Shown piece by piece: positions 17,849-26,813 of a DNA stretch of 64,000 bases. The number at the start of each line of letters is the position of its first letter. Position 1 is the first letter of the stretch. This DNA comes from Nonomuraea dietziae (GTDB lineage Bacteria; Actinomycetota; Actinomycetes; Streptosporangiales; Streptosporangiaceae): positions 4,030,001-4,094,000 of the forward strand of contig NZ_JACIBV010000001.1 in the NCBI RefSeq assembly GCF_014195505.1, in the 5' to 3' direction. Made by a program: the position numbers and the translations under genes. The notes below the pieces were generated by a model. That model saw nothing but the letters and a program-made list of their open reading frames with translations. It ran no database searches and was not told where the DNA came from.

Positions 17849-18060
17849 ACCCCAGCACCTCGGTGAAACATGGCCCACCAGGTCGGGAAGATGACGCCGT
17901 TGGCCGCGTGACGCCCCTGCGCCAGGTCACGCCGAGGCGGCTCGGGGTGAAGCGGAGCTCCTCCACCGGCCCCGTTGTATGAGCGCTTCCAGCCCGGCAT
18001 GCTGCCAGATCCCCGACGCGCCACAACGTGACCGTCGACATGTCGGGCGGGCGGGCCGCG

Positions 18061-18594
18061 TCAGGGCTCGCCGTTCGCGCCGGTGGTGACGGCGGAGGTC
18101 AGGGCGGCTGCCCACGGGGGGTTGGCGCCCGCCACCGTGCACGTCAGCGCGGCGACACGGACGGCGAAGGCCAGGGCGTCGTCGCAGCTCGGCCGTCCCG
18201 AGCGTGGCGAGCCGCCCGCCCAGGCGTCCCAGCGAGTCAAGCCTGTGCAGCAGGCCCGCGGTGAAGGCGTCACCGGCGCCCACCGTGTCGGCCACCTCCA
18301 CCACGGGGGCCGCGACGTCCATCCGCTCGCCGTCCAGTGAGGCGGTCTTACGCCGTCCGCGCCCCTGGTCACCGGCACCAGCCTGACGCCCGCGGCGTGC
18401 AGGCCGGCGCAGAAGCCGTCCAGGGAGGCGAGATGGGCCAGGTCCTCCTCGCTCACCTTGGCGATGTCGGCCAGGGCCGCCCAACGGGGCATCGCCGCCC
18501 GGTAGACGCCCGGATCGACCAGGAGCGGACGGATGTTCGGATCCATCGAGATGGTCGCCGAGGGGCGGGCGCGGGCGAGGAACTCCTCGAAGCC
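18061..18594 (-). pseudogene. PfkB-family sugar kinase (fructokinase-like), truncated and frameshifted
   Basis: On the minus strand, ATISMDPNIRPLLVDPG and ADIAKVSEEDLAHL, then VRLVPVTRGADGV, match the middle of PfkB kinases in one frame. The reading then shifts to another frame for the signature DTVGAGDAFTAGLLHRLDSL with its catalytic Asp, and returns to the first frame for the tail DDALAFAVRVAALTCTVAG. The N-terminal substrate-binding half is missing. At least two frameshifts plus a 5' deletion mean it is a dead gene. The absence of neighbouring sugar genes suggests it is a leftover of a lost carbohydrate cluster. Confidence 0.8.
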
Positions 18595-18636
18595 CCGATG
18601 TCGGTGCCCGTCCCCGCCACCGCAGAGGACGGCCGG

Positions 18637-18832
18637 CGCCTGCTCGGCCGGCGACGCCGCCGCGGGTCTGGCCACGCTGCGCCTGCTGGAGGAGGACTCG
18701 CCCGTCTCGGAGGTGTGCTGCGCGCCATGCGGGCCGTTCAACCTGCTGGCCGCGATGGCCCTGTGGGTGGGGCTGGCGATCGACCCGGCCGAACTGCGGA
18801 GCGAGGTGCTCGTGGTCAGGACGGTCCGCTGA
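18637..18832 (+). pseudogene. Unidentified gene remnant (C-terminal fragment)
   Basis: A plus-strand frame reads AGDAAAGLATLRLLEEDSP and then GPFNLLAAMALWVGLAIDP, ending at TGA 18832. It looks coding (GC third positions, hydrophobic helix) but has no credible start: upstream residues are Arg/Ser/Pro-rich shadow of the opposite-strand kinase fragment. The tail resembles the end of SIS-type sugar-phosphate isomerase domains, weakly. It is probably another relic of the same lost sugar cluster. Confidence 0.3.
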
Positions 18833-18862
18833 CGGGGCGCGGCCGCGACTATCGTGAGGTGC

Positions 18863-19258
18863 ATGGGGACCGTGCTGGGGATCGTCGTCGGGCTCGTCGC
18901 CGCATGGCTGCTGCTCGTGGCCGCCCTCGCCCTGGCCGCGCCCAGGCACGGGCTGCTGCGTGAGGCGTTGCGGATCCTGCCCGACCTGATCCGGCTGCTG
19001 CGAGACCTGGCCGCCGACCCCGGCCTGCCGCGCGGCGTGCGGGTGTGGCTCGGCCTGCTGCTGGCCTACCTGGCCATGCCCTTCGACCTGATCCCTGACT
19101 TCGTCCCCGTGCTCGGCTACGCCGACGACGCCATCGTGGTGACGCTGGTGCTGCGCGCGGTGGTGCGGCGCGCGGGGCTGCCTGCCGTACGGGCCAGGTG
19201 GCGGGGCACCCCCGAGGGCTTCGCCGCCCTCTGCCGGCTGACGGGTCTCACGCTCTGA
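18863..19258 (+). CDS. DUF1232 (YkvA-type) small membrane protein
   Basis: The 131-residue protein has an N-terminal transmembrane segment (GIVVGLVAAWLLLVAALALAA) and the DUF1232 signature GVRVWLGLLLAYLAMPFDLIPDFVPVLGYADDAIVV. The function of this widespread domain is unknown. A TATCGT box ends 7 bases before the ATG, which suggests leaderless transcription and supports the 18863 start over a GTG at 18854. Monocistronic. Confidence 0.78.
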   Translation: MGTVLGIVVGLVAAWLLLVAALALAAPRHGLLREALRILPDLIRLLRDLAADPGLPRGVRVWLGLLLAYLAMPFDLIPDFVPVLGYADDAIVVTLVLRAVVRRAGLPAVRARWRGTPEGFAALCRLTGLTL

Positions 19259-19398
19259 TCGGCCGCCTTCGGGGTTTCTGTCCCTGAGGCGGCTCCTGTC
19301 TGAGAGGGTGCTTTGCGAGGGCAGCTTCAATACCTGTGCTCGCTCCGGTAAGGATCTTCGATAAATAGCCTTCAGCCTGGCACATGACGCGCGGGGGG

Positions 19399-19971
19399 CT
19401 ACGGTGACGGTACGACTCGAGTGGCCACCACAACGTCGTGCAAGGCGGCCCGGTCGCGGCGCACCAGCAGTAGCGCGATCGATACCCCGACCAAGGCGTA
19501 CGCCGCAACCAGCAGGGGCATGGCGGCGATTGCTTCGTGGCCGCCTGCCAGCCGGGACACCGCCATATGACCGCACTGCCACGGGAGCAACTTCACGGCA
19601 TTGCGTGCCACAATCTGTGCCGCACTGGGCCGCTTCCCTCTGGTGGTGGCTACAACAAGCCCTGCTCGTCGCTTGCCCCAAGTGGCCTGGCGCCGCCCTG
19701 CCTCGCCAATGGTCAGATACGCTCCGGCAGGCAGCACGGTCAGCACAGAGATCAGCAGATCGTTGCTCACCATGCTGAGCCCATCAAACAACCGTACTCC
19801 CGCGAGATGCAGCGGGACGAACACCACGGCCAGCAGGGCCAGCCAGGCGACGATCACGAGATAGTCCCAGCCGACCGCCACCAGTCTCGGACGTAACGCC
19901 GCCCGACCAACCTGCGTCTTCCCCAACTCTTTCAGAATTCGTTGCCTCCTCGACCAGCACGATGATTCCAC
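19399..19971 (-). CDS. RDD-family membrane protein
   Basis: The 190-residue protein has four hydrophobic segments and RDD-like features: RLVAVGWDYLVIVAW in the first helix, then the conserved-type loop ATWGKRRAGLVV and RNAVKLLPWQCGH. RDD proteins are small polytopic membrane proteins of mostly unknown, possibly transport-related, role. The GTG start at 19971 gives a basic N-terminal tail before the first helix. It is convergent with the DUF1232 gene. AT content is a little higher than in the neighbours. Confidence 0.72.
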   Translation of the reverse strand: MESSCWSRRQRILKELGKTQVGRAALRPRLVAVGWDYLVIVAWLALLAVVFVPLHLAGVRLFDGLSMVSNDLLISVLTVLPAGAYLTIGEAGRRQATWGKRRAGLVVATTRGKRPSAAQIVARNAVKLLPWQCGHMAVSRLAGGHEAIAAMPLLVAAYALVGVSIALLLVRRDRAALHDVVVATRVVPSP

Positions 19972-20276
19972 CTACGTTCGTTACGTTCGCCCAGCATTGT
20001 CAATGTTCACTCATAGCGGTCAATGCAACACCCCGCCGCCGAACGTGAACCCGGCTACAGAAATCCCGAGCGAAACACAGGAACCAAAGCCTCATACCCT
20101 CGCAAAACACCCTCTGAGTGGGAGCTTGATCCCGTGAGATGATCTATCGCCCGATAGGCCCATCCACTCGAGTGCCTTTTTTCTGCCCTTTCGGCGGATA
20201 TCCGCGCGGCGGCGTTCGACGAGCAGGCCGCAGAGCGCCGGTCTTCGCCGTCCATGGTCGGACGTAGTCTCGTTCG
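19972..20276. other. Intergenic region, 305 bp, no gene seen
   Basis: Less GC-rich than its surroundings and without a credible ORF. The right end holds TAGTCT (20264-20269), 7 bases before the GTG of the next gene and a plausible leaderless -10 box. The left end should carry the RDD gene promoter; I cannot place it. Confidence 0.5.
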
Positions 20277-20951
20277 GTGCGACTACGTCCGGAGTTGGCG
20301 CGGCGGCCCTGGCCGTCGATGAACCACCGAGAGGTCACGGCCGAGCTGGTGCTGGAGGGATGGGTCCCCTGCGGCCTCGGCGACTGGGCCATGGCGCTGC
20401 GCTCCCCCGACGGCTCCATGGCCGCCAGAGTGTGCCCCTTCGACCCGGCCTACGCCGCCTTCACCGAGCTGTGCAGGCGCCTTCCGGACAATCCCTACCT
20501 GCCGCGCGTCGTCCTCGACACGCCGCTGGAGGGCGGCGGCACGCTGGCCGTCCTGGAGTTCCTCGCCCCGCTGGAGCAGGCGCGGGCGGAGGAGGTCGCG
20601 CGCCAGTGGCGCGAGGGGGGCGGCGAGGCCGCGCTGGCCGAGGTTCGGCGGGCCGCCGCCGAGGTGGACGCCGAGTGCCGCGCCACCGTGCCCTGGTGGG
20701 ACGGCGTCGACCTCAACCCCGGCAACGTGCGGAGGGCGCTGGACGGCAGGATCGTGCTCATCGACGTGTTCTGCATGGACGGCGCCGCCCTCTACGCCCA
20801 GATCCTCGAGGACGCCGCCGTCGTCAGCGACCGGATCTCCGGCACCAGGTACGTGCTGGACATCCCCTACATCGCCCGCGAGAGCACGCCGGAGGAGATC
20901 CAGGCCCTCCGCGACGCGCTCACAGCGAGCCGTTCTCCCACGGCCCGGTGA
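20277..20951 (+). CDS. Hypothetical protein with kinase-like metal/ATP motif
   Basis: The 224-residue protein has no family I can name with confidence. VDLNPGNVRRALDGRIVLIDVF resembles the catalytic-loop plus Asp motif of aminoglycoside-phosphotransferase-like kinases (D-x-N-P-G-N-V ... I-D), but no phosphate loop is evident. The GTG at 20277 follows a TAGTCT box by 7 bases, suggesting a leaderless mRNA; ATG 20319 is the alternative. Its last 32 bp overlap the 3' end of the convergent PhoX-like gene. Confidence 0.55.
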   Translation: MRLRPELARRPWPSMNHREVTAELVLEGWVPCGLGDWAMALRSPDGSMAARVCPFDPAYAAFTELCRRLPDNPYLPRVVLDTPLEGGGTLAVLEFLAPLEQARAEEVARQWREGGGEAALAEVRRAAAEVDAECRATVPWWDGVDLNPGNVRRALDGRIVLIDVFCMDGAALYAQILEDAAVVSDRISGTRYVLDIPYIARESTPEEIQALRDALTASRSPTAR

Positions 20952-22305
20952 TCGCGAAGGTGATGCCCGGCGTCTGGATGTTGGCGAACAGCCAGCCGCC
21001 GTCCTTGCTGTCGAAGGTGGATCCGCACCACTCCGAGCCCGTGTAGTCGCCAGGGGCGACCGACTTGCCCCGCACCCCTCCGGCGGGGATGACCACCGCG
21101 TTCTCCGCGAAGGGGAAGATCTCCCCGTCCGTGGTGAGGCCGTGCAGGTACTCCACGCCCGAGCCGTCCTCGCACAGCACGATGCCGCCACGGGGGCTGA
21201 CGCAGATGTTGTCCGGGTTGTTCAGCACGGTCGCGCTCGGCGAGGCGAACAGCACCCGCATCGTGTCGGCCGCGAGGTCGTACTCGAAGACCTGGCCCTG
21301 CCCGGTGGGGCCGCCGCTGGTGCTGACGATGTAGATCTTGCCCTCGTGGTACCAGGCGCCCTCGAGGCGGCGGAAGGACGCGCCGCCCTTGGCGATGCCC
21401 TGCTGAACGACGCTGGTCTCGCCCGGGCCTGGATCGGGCTCGTCGATCACGACCCAGTCGATCTCGGGGTAGACGGTGCCGGTGCCGTCGGCGTAGGTCG
21501 TGTAGGCGCCGCCGCCGATCTTCATCATCTCCAGGAGGCCGCCCTGGGCGAGGTCGCCGCGCACGGTGGGGCGGAACCTGTACAGACCGCTCGGCGTGGC
21601 GTCCTCGGTCTCGTACACGTAGCCGGTGGCGGGGTCCACGGCGACGGCCTCGTGCGAGAACCTGCCCATCTCCCTGTACGGCCTGGCGTCGCCGATCCCG
21701 TCGTGGGGGACCTCGAAGACGTAGCCGTGCCGTACCGAGCCGTTGATCTCGGTCGTCTCCTCGCACGACAGCCAGCTGCCCCACGGCGTCGGACCGCCCG
21801 CGCAGTTGCGGATGGTCCCGGAGAGGCTGGCGTAGCTGTGGACGAACTCGCCCCTGCGGGTGTCGAAGACCAGCGTGGTCGTGCCGCCGCCGGCGGCCGG
21901 GTTGTAGGCGGGCTCGACGAACGCGCCGGAGTAGGCGCTCACCTCGTGGTTGCGGACCAGCGCCGTCCAGTGGCCCTTGCCCGAGCCCTTGATCTGGCTC
22001 TTCAGCTTGCCGCTCGGCTGGAAGGCGGCCATGCCGTCGTGCATGGAGGGGGTGGGCCGCCCGTCGGACATCAGATCGCCGGTCCAGCCGTGCGTCAGGT
22101 ACTCGAAGCCGCGGGGCAGCTTGAGCAGTTCGAGGCCGGTGGTGTGGTCCTTCACCGGCGACAGCGGACCGTAGTCGGGGCTGAAGGCGCGCTTCACCAT
22201 GGTCGAGGCGTCGGCCGTACGTGCGGACAACGCCGCCAGCGGGCCGCCCGCCACCATGCCGATCGCGGCGGCGCGGAGGAAGCCGCGCCGGTCGATGTGT
22301 GTCAT
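20920..22305 (-). CDS. PhoX-like (DUF839) Tat-exported phosphatase
   Basis: The 461-residue protein has a Tat signal (DRRGFLRAAAIGMVAGG) and a DUF839/PhoX beta-propeller-like body: RNHEVSAYSGAF, GGGTTTLVFDTRRGEFV, NCAGGPTPWGSWLSCEET, GRFSHEAVAVDPATGYVYETED, and FASPSATVLNNPDNICVSPRGG. PhoX enzymes are calcium/iron phosphatases exported folded. NCAGG...WLSCEE is the family hallmark. The ATG at 22305 directly precedes the twin-arginine motif. A Pho-box is not evident upstream. It overlaps the end of the convergent hypothetical gene. Confidence 0.85.
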   Translation of the reverse strand: MTHIDRRGFLRAAAIGMVAGGPLAALSARTADASTMVKRAFSPDYGPLSPVKDHTTGLELLKLPRGFEYLTHGWTGDLMSDGRPTPSMHDGMAAFQPSGKLKSQIKGSGKGHWTALVRNHEVSAYSGAFVEPAYNPAAGGGTTTLVFDTRRGEFVHSYASLSGTIRNCAGGPTPWGSWLSCEETTEINGSVRHGYVFEVPHDGIGDARPYREMGRFSHEAVAVDPATGYVYETEDATPSGLYRFRPTVRGDLAQGGLLEMMKIGGGAYTTYADGTGTVYPEIDWVVIDEPDPGPGETSVVQQGIAKGGASFRRLEGAWYHEGKIYIVSTSGGPTGQGQVFEYDLAADTMRVLFASPSATVLNNPDNICVSPRGGIVLCEDGSGVEYLHGLTTDGEIFPFAENAVVIPAGGVRGKSVAPGDYTGSEWCGSTFDSKDGGWLFANIQTPGITFAITGPWENGSL

Positions 22306-22445
22306 GTGACGTACCTTCCAGCCTCCCGCTGGCCGTACGGCAAAGCGGGAATGTCGGCCGCACGACCGCACGATGGCCCGTTGACCTCTCCGGCGGGCCA
22401 TCCTACGGTCAAGTTCTAGAACGTCGTTCTACGGAGGAGAGCCGC

Positions 22446-23360
22446 ATGGCCCTGGACGAAGCGACGACCGCCCTGCTGACCCAGATGGCGCAGGCCGAGG
22501 TACCGCCCCTGGAGCAGATGACGCCCCAGCAGGCCCGCGCCTTCTCCAAGGCGATGGCCGCCGAGAGCGCGGAGACCGGCCCCGAGATGTTCACGACGAG
22601 CGAGAGCGACGCGTCCGGCGTTCCCGTCAGGGTTCTGGTGCCCGGCGAGACGCCGCGCGCGGTCATCGTCTACTACCACGGCGGCGGCTGGGTGCTCGGC
22701 GACATCGACCAGTACGACGCCGTCGGCAGGCGGCTCGCGGCGCGCACCGGCTGCGCGGTCGTGCTGGTCGGCTACCGCAAGGCCCCCGAGCATCCGTACC
22801 CCGCCGCCGTCGAGGACTCGTGGGCGGCCCTGCGGTGGACGGCCGGCCACCTCGAGGAGATCGCGGGCGCGCCCGTCCCGCTGATCGTGGCCGGGGACAG
22901 CGCGGGCGGCAACCTGGCGGCGATCATGGCGAGGCGAGCCCGCGACCACGGGGGGCCTTCGCTCGCGCTGCAGATCCTCATCTATCCGGTGACCGACTGC
23001 GACCTCGAGACCGCCTCCTACCGCGACCCCGCCAACCAGCTCATGCTGACGAGGGAGGGAATGGCCTGGTTCTGGAACCACTACCTGCCCGATCTGCCCT
23101 CACGCGAGGACGCGGACGCCTCTCCGCTGCGCGCCAAGGACCTGTCGGGGCTCGCTCCCGCGGTCGTGCTCACCGCCGAGCACGACGTGCTGCTCGACGA
23201 GGGCGAGTCCTACGCCGAGCGGCTGCGGGAGGCCGGCGTGCCGGTCTCGTCGCGCCGATTCGACGGCCAGATGCACGGCTTCTTCACCATGATCGGGTTA
23301 CTGCCCGGCAGCGGCGCGGCCTTCGACCACCTCGCCGAGAGCGTCGACCGGCATGTATGA
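22446..23360 (+). CDS. Alpha/beta hydrolase, HSL-type esterase/lipase
   Basis: The 304-residue esterase belongs to the hormone-sensitive-lipase family: oxyanion-hole HGGGW (78-82), nucleophile elbow GDSAGG (Ser152), acid in TAEHDVLLDEGESY, and catalytic His in DGQMHGFF. GGAGGAG precedes the ATG. Its 3' end overlaps the start of the Baeyer-Villiger monooxygenase by 8 bp. The pairing is functionally sensible: the monooxygenase makes an ester or lactone from a ketone and the esterase hydrolyses it. Confidence 0.92.
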   Translation: MALDEATTALLTQMAQAEVPPLEQMTPQQARAFSKAMAAESAETGPEMFTTSESDASGVPVRVLVPGETPRAVIVYYHGGGWVLGDIDQYDAVGRRLAARTGCAVVLVGYRKAPEHPYPAAVEDSWAALRWTAGHLEEIAGAPVPLIVAGDSAGGNLAAIMARRARDHGGPSLALQILIYPVTDCDLETASYRDPANQLMLTREGMAWFWNHYLPDLPSREDADASPLRAKDLSGLAPAVVLTAEHDVLLDEGESYAERLREAGVPVSSRRFDGQMHGFFTMIGLLPGSGAAFDHLAESVDRHV

Positions 23361-24927
23361 CGCGATCATCGTCGGCGCGGGCCTGTCCGGGCTGTACGCG
23401 CTGCACCGGCTGCGCGGCCTCGGCCTGCGGGTGAAGGTCTTCGAGGCGGCCGAAGGCGTCGGCGGCACGTGGCACTGGAACCGCTACCCGGGCGCCCGCT
23501 GCGACGTCGAGAGCGTCGACTACTCCTACTCCTTCTCCCCTGAGCTGGAGCAGGAGTGGGACTGGACGGAGAAGTATCCCGGTCAGCCCGAGATCCTTGC
23601 CTACCTCGAGCACGTCGCCGACCGCTTCGACCTGCGCCGTGACATCCTGCTCGGCACGCGCGTGGTCGCCGCCCGCTTCGACGGCGGCTGGCACGTCACG
23701 ACGGAGACGGGCGAGCGGGTCGGCGCGCGCTATCTCGTGATGGCGACGGGCTGCCTGTCGGTGCCCAAGCCCGTCGAGGTCGACGGCCTGGCGAGCTTCC
23801 GCGGCGAATGGCACCACACCGGCCGCTGGCCGCACGAGGGCGTCGACCTCACCGGCAGGCGGGTCGGCGTGGTCGGCACCGGCTCCTCGGGCATCCAGGC
23901 GATCCCGGTCATCGCCGAGCAGGCCGGACACCTGACGGTCTTCCAGCGCACGCCCAACTTCAGCCTGCCCGCCTACAACGGGCCCCTCGCGCCGGAGACG
24001 CGGCGCGCGGTGAAGGCCGCGTACGGCCTGCGCCGCAGCCTGGCCAGGCAGACGCACTCCGGCATCCCCGCCGAGCCTGCCGTCCAGTCGGCGCTCGAGG
24101 TCGGTCACGAGGAACGGCTGGCCCGCTACCAGGCGGGGTGGGAGCGCGGCTCGCTGGTGGGCATCCTCGGCGCCTACACCGACCTGCTCATCGACAGGGC
24201 CGCCAACGACACCGCCGCGGAGTTCGTCCGATCGAAGATCCGCGAGCTGGTCGAGGACCCGGCCGACGCCGAGTCGCTCTCGCCGAGGGACCACCCGTTC
24301 GGCGCCAAGCGGCCCTGCCTCGACTCCGGCTACTTCGAGACCTTCAACCGCGACGACGTCACCCTCGTCGACGTGCGTGAGGACCCGATCGCCGAGATCA
24401 CCGCCACGGGCCTCAGAACGACGGGCGGCTCCGAGTACGAGCTCGACACCCTCGTCTTCGCCACCGGCTTCGACGCGATGACGGGCGCGCTGACCGCCGT
24501 CGACATCCGCGGCGCGCACGGCAGGTCGCTGCGGGAGACCTGGGAGGCGGGCCCGCGTACCTACCTCGGGCTCGCCGCCGCGGGCTTCCCCAACCTGTTC
24601 ACCGTCACGGGGCCTGGCAGCCCTTCGGTGCTCAGCAACATGGTCGTCTCCATCGAGCAGCACGTCGACTGGATCGCCGACTGCCTGGCCTTCCTCGAGG
24701 GCCGCACCATCGAGGCCACGGCGGCGGCGCAGGAGGCCTGGACGGCGCACGTGCGCGAGGTCGGCGCGGCCACCCTCTATCCGGCCGCCGACTCGTGGTA
24801 CATGGGCGCCAACGTGCCGGGCAAGCCGCGCGTGTTCATGCCGTACGCCGGAGGGGTGGCCCTCTACCGCCGGCTCTGCGACGAGGTGGCGGCCAAGGGC
24901 TACGAGGGGTTCGCGATCACCGGGTGA
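23353..24927 (+). CDS. Flavin monooxygenase, Baeyer-Villiger type
   Basis: The 524-residue protein has an FAD-binding GAGLSG (8-13), the Baeyer-Villiger fingerprint FRGEWHHTGRWP (149-160), and an NADPH-binding GTGSSG (175-180) followed by VFQRTPNFSLPA. These enzymes use NADPH and oxygen to convert ketones to esters or lactones. The gene overlaps the esterase by 8 bp, so the two are coupled and probably act in sequence on a cyclic or long-chain ketone. A full set of motifs suggests activity. The substrate is unknown. Confidence 0.93.
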   Translation: MYDAIIVGAGLSGLYALHRLRGLGLRVKVFEAAEGVGGTWHWNRYPGARCDVESVDYSYSFSPELEQEWDWTEKYPGQPEILAYLEHVADRFDLRRDILLGTRVVAARFDGGWHVTTETGERVGARYLVMATGCLSVPKPVEVDGLASFRGEWHHTGRWPHEGVDLTGRRVGVVGTGSSGIQAIPVIAEQAGHLTVFQRTPNFSLPAYNGPLAPETRRAVKAAYGLRRSLARQTHSGIPAEPAVQSALEVGHEERLARYQAGWERGSLVGILGAYTDLLIDRAANDTAAEFVRSKIRELVEDPADAESLSPRDHPFGAKRPCLDSGYFETFNRDDVTLVDVREDPIAEITATGLRTTGGSEYELDTLVFATGFDAMTGALTAVDIRGAHGRSLRETWEAGPRTYLGLAAAGFPNLFTVTGPGSPSVLSNMVVSIEQHVDWIADCLAFLEGRTIEATAAAQEAWTAHVREVGAATLYPAADSWYMGANVPGKPRVFMPYAGGVALYRRLCDEVAAKGYEGFAITG

Positions 24928-24934
24928 GGACCGG

Positions 24935-25318
24935 TCAGCCGAAGTTCACCGCGAGGGCGTGGGCGGGCTCGACCAGGAACACCACCCGCTCCTCACCCCT
25001 CGGGTACGGCTCGCCGGTGTACTTGCGGGAGATCCTGTCGATGATCTCCCAGGCCGCCTCGCCGTCGAGGAGCTCGACGGTGCCGCGCACGGTGGCCATC
25101 GTGAACGGGTTGTCGTGGGCGGTGATGGACAGCGCCACCCGTGGGTCTCGCGCGAGGTTACGCGCCTTGCGCGAGCCAGGCCCGGTGAGAAAGGCGATCC
25201 TGTCGCCCTCGACGCCGACCCACAGCGGCACGCTGTGCGGCGAGCCGTCAGGCCCCACCGTGGCGACGTGCGCGTAGTTGGGGCCTTCGAAGAGCGCGCG
25301 AACGTCAGGGGACAGCAT
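24935..25318 (-). CDS. Pyridoxamine-phosphate-oxidase-like (PPOX) F420/flavin-binding protein
   Basis: The 127-residue split-barrel protein reads NYAHVATVGPDGSPHSVPLWV, DRIAFLTGPGSRKARNLARDPRVALSI and ends with VFLVEPAHALAVNFG, the pattern of actinobacterial PPOX-class proteins, many of which use F420 or FMN to reduce small molecules. The ATG at 25318 is preceded by GGAGGAAACAG and matches the usual family N-terminus (LSPDVRALFEG). An upstream ATG at 25348 also has a ribosome-binding site. Convergent with the monooxygenase. Confidence 0.82.
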   Translation of the reverse strand: MLSPDVRALFEGPNYAHVATVGPDGSPHSVPLWVGVEGDRIAFLTGPGSRKARNLARDPRVALSITAHDNPFTMATVRGTVELLDGEAAWEIIDRISRKYTGEPYPRGEERVVFLVEPAHALAVNFG

Positions 25319-25401
25319 CTGTTTCCTCCACGTGGTCGGCGACGGCATCTGGCATCCTCCCGAGTGGACGCCTGCCGTTCAAGCAGGCGCCGCCGGGGGA
25401 G

Positions 25402-25818
25402 CTAACGGCTGAGGCCCTCGCGGATGGAGGTCAGGACGGCGGTCGCCTGGGGAAGGGCGCCCGCCTCCTCCCAGAGGTCACGCCACTCCGACCTCTCGGC
25501 CGCCACACGGTCGAGCGCTCGCAGCGCCAGCGCCGCCAGGGCGGAGTCGGAGGGGAGCTCCACCCCGCCGCCCTTCACCAGGAAGCTCGGCGCGTAGGCC
25601 GAGGTGATCGGCTGCCCTCCGCGCTGCGCCGCGACGATGGCCGCAGCCGCGATCGCGCTGTTGGCGTCGTCGCCGTCGAGATAGTCGTCGCTGCCGGCCG
25701 CCGTGGCCAGCGCCTGCCTGATCAGTTCCACGCGCCGCTCGGCGGAGGCGTCGTTGAGTGCGCCGCACCAGTCGGCGGCGCTGTCGTTGTCGAAAGGACC
25801 CACATCCCATGTACCCAT
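25402..25818 (-). CDS. DUF4259 domain protein
   Basis: The 138-residue soluble protein opens with MGTWDVGPFDNDSAADW, the hallmark of DUF4259, and has the usual helical body (VELIRQALATAA, AIAAAAIVAAQRGG). The molecular role of this family is unknown. It is divergent from the HNH nuclease gene with 66 bp between them. Confidence 0.82.
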   Translation of the reverse strand: MGTWDVGPFDNDSAADWCGALNDASAERRVELIRQALATAAGSDDYLDGDDANSAIAAAAIVAAQRGGQPITSAYAPSFLVKGGGVELPSDSALAALALRALDRVAAERSEWRDLWEEAGALPQATAVLTSIREGLSR

Positions 25819-25884
25819 GGGGCATTCCTATCGGAGACCACCGACAATCGGCACCGCGCCGAGATCGTCGTAAACTCCCGGATC

Positions 25885-26775
25885 GTGGACTGGATCGAGC
25901 GGATCGCAGGCATCAGACGCTGGACCAGAGGCGGCGAACGCGCACCGCACAAGCCGCTCCTTCTCCTCTACGTCCTGGGCCGCTTCCAGCAGGACGGCAA
26001 CAGGCCGATCCCCTTCAGCGCCGCCGAGGCCGAGCTGAGGAAACTGCTCAAGGAGTACGGCCCGCCACGCGACACCAGCCCCGGGTACCCGTTCCACCAC
26101 CTGACCAGCGACGGCCTCTGGCTGGTCGACACCGAGGACGGCCCCGGCAGCCCCGGCCCCGAGCTCGGCCGCCTGCGGGCCAGCGGGGCCAGCGGGCGGC
26201 TCCACCCGGACCTGGCTCGCGCGATGTCCGAGGAACCCGGCCTCGTGGCGAGGATCGCCCGTTTCCTGCTCGACGCCAACTTCGCCCCTTCCCTGCACGC
26301 CGACCTCTGCCTGCTCACCGGCCTCGACCTGGAGACCCTGGAGACCGGCGGCCAGACCAGAACGAGCGCCACCGCGCGCAGGGATCGCGCCTTCCGCGAG
26401 CGCGTGCTCATGGCCTACGAGTACCGCTGCGCCTTCTGCGCCTACGACGGCTGGCTGGACGGCTCGGCGGTCGGCCTGGACGCGGCGCACGTTCGCTGGT
26501 GGGCTTTCGACGGCCCCGACGATCTGGGCAACGGCCTGTGCCTGTGCGCCATCCACCACAAACTGTTCGACAAGGGCGTCCTCGGGCTGAGCCACGAGCG
26601 TACGGTGACCGTCTCGGCCAGGTTCGTCGGACGCTCGGCGGCGGCACGTGAGCTGGTGCTGTCCCTGGCGGGACGTCCCGCGCAGGATCCGCAGGCGGGT
26701 CTCGACGCGGTCGAGCCCCGCCATATCGCCTGGCATGGCCGTCAGGTCTTCCGCACCCCCGCCCGTCTCCCCTGA
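25885..26775 (+). CDS. Phosphorothioated-DNA-binding HNH restriction endonuclease (type IV)
   Basis: The 296-residue protein has the N-terminal sulfur-binding-domain layout (RAPHKPLLLLYVLGRF at 19-34; YPFHHLTSDGLW at 68-79) of ScoMcrA-like enzymes, which recognise phosphorothioate-modified DNA. A C-terminal HNH nuclease follows: YRCAFC (Cys182, Cys185), LDAAHVRWW (His202), GNGLCLCAIHHKLFDKG. It would cut incoming sulfur-modified DNA. No dnd genes are in the window, consistent with a host that restricts rather than makes the mark. TAAACT (25871-25876) lies 8 bases before the GTG, suggesting a leaderless start. Confidence 0.88.
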   Translation: MDWIERIAGIRRWTRGGERAPHKPLLLLYVLGRFQQDGNRPIPFSAAEAELRKLLKEYGPPRDTSPGYPFHHLTSDGLWLVDTEDGPGSPGPELGRLRASGASGRLHPDLARAMSEEPGLVARIARFLLDANFAPSLHADLCLLTGLDLETLETGGQTRTSATARRDRAFRERVLMAYEYRCAFCAYDGWLDGSAVGLDAAHVRWWAFDGPDDLGNGLCLCAIHHKLFDKGVLGLSHERTVTVSARFVGRSAAARELVLSLAGRPAQDPQAGLDAVEPRHIAWHGRQVFRTPARLP

Positions 26776-26813
26776 CCGTGCGCGCCGCGCCGGATGGGCG
26801 CACAATGAGGCGG

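Noticed and set aside
20055..20255. 66-residue minus-strand frame
   Set aside because: No ribosome-binding site, no recognisable feature, and placed across the promoter of the next gene.
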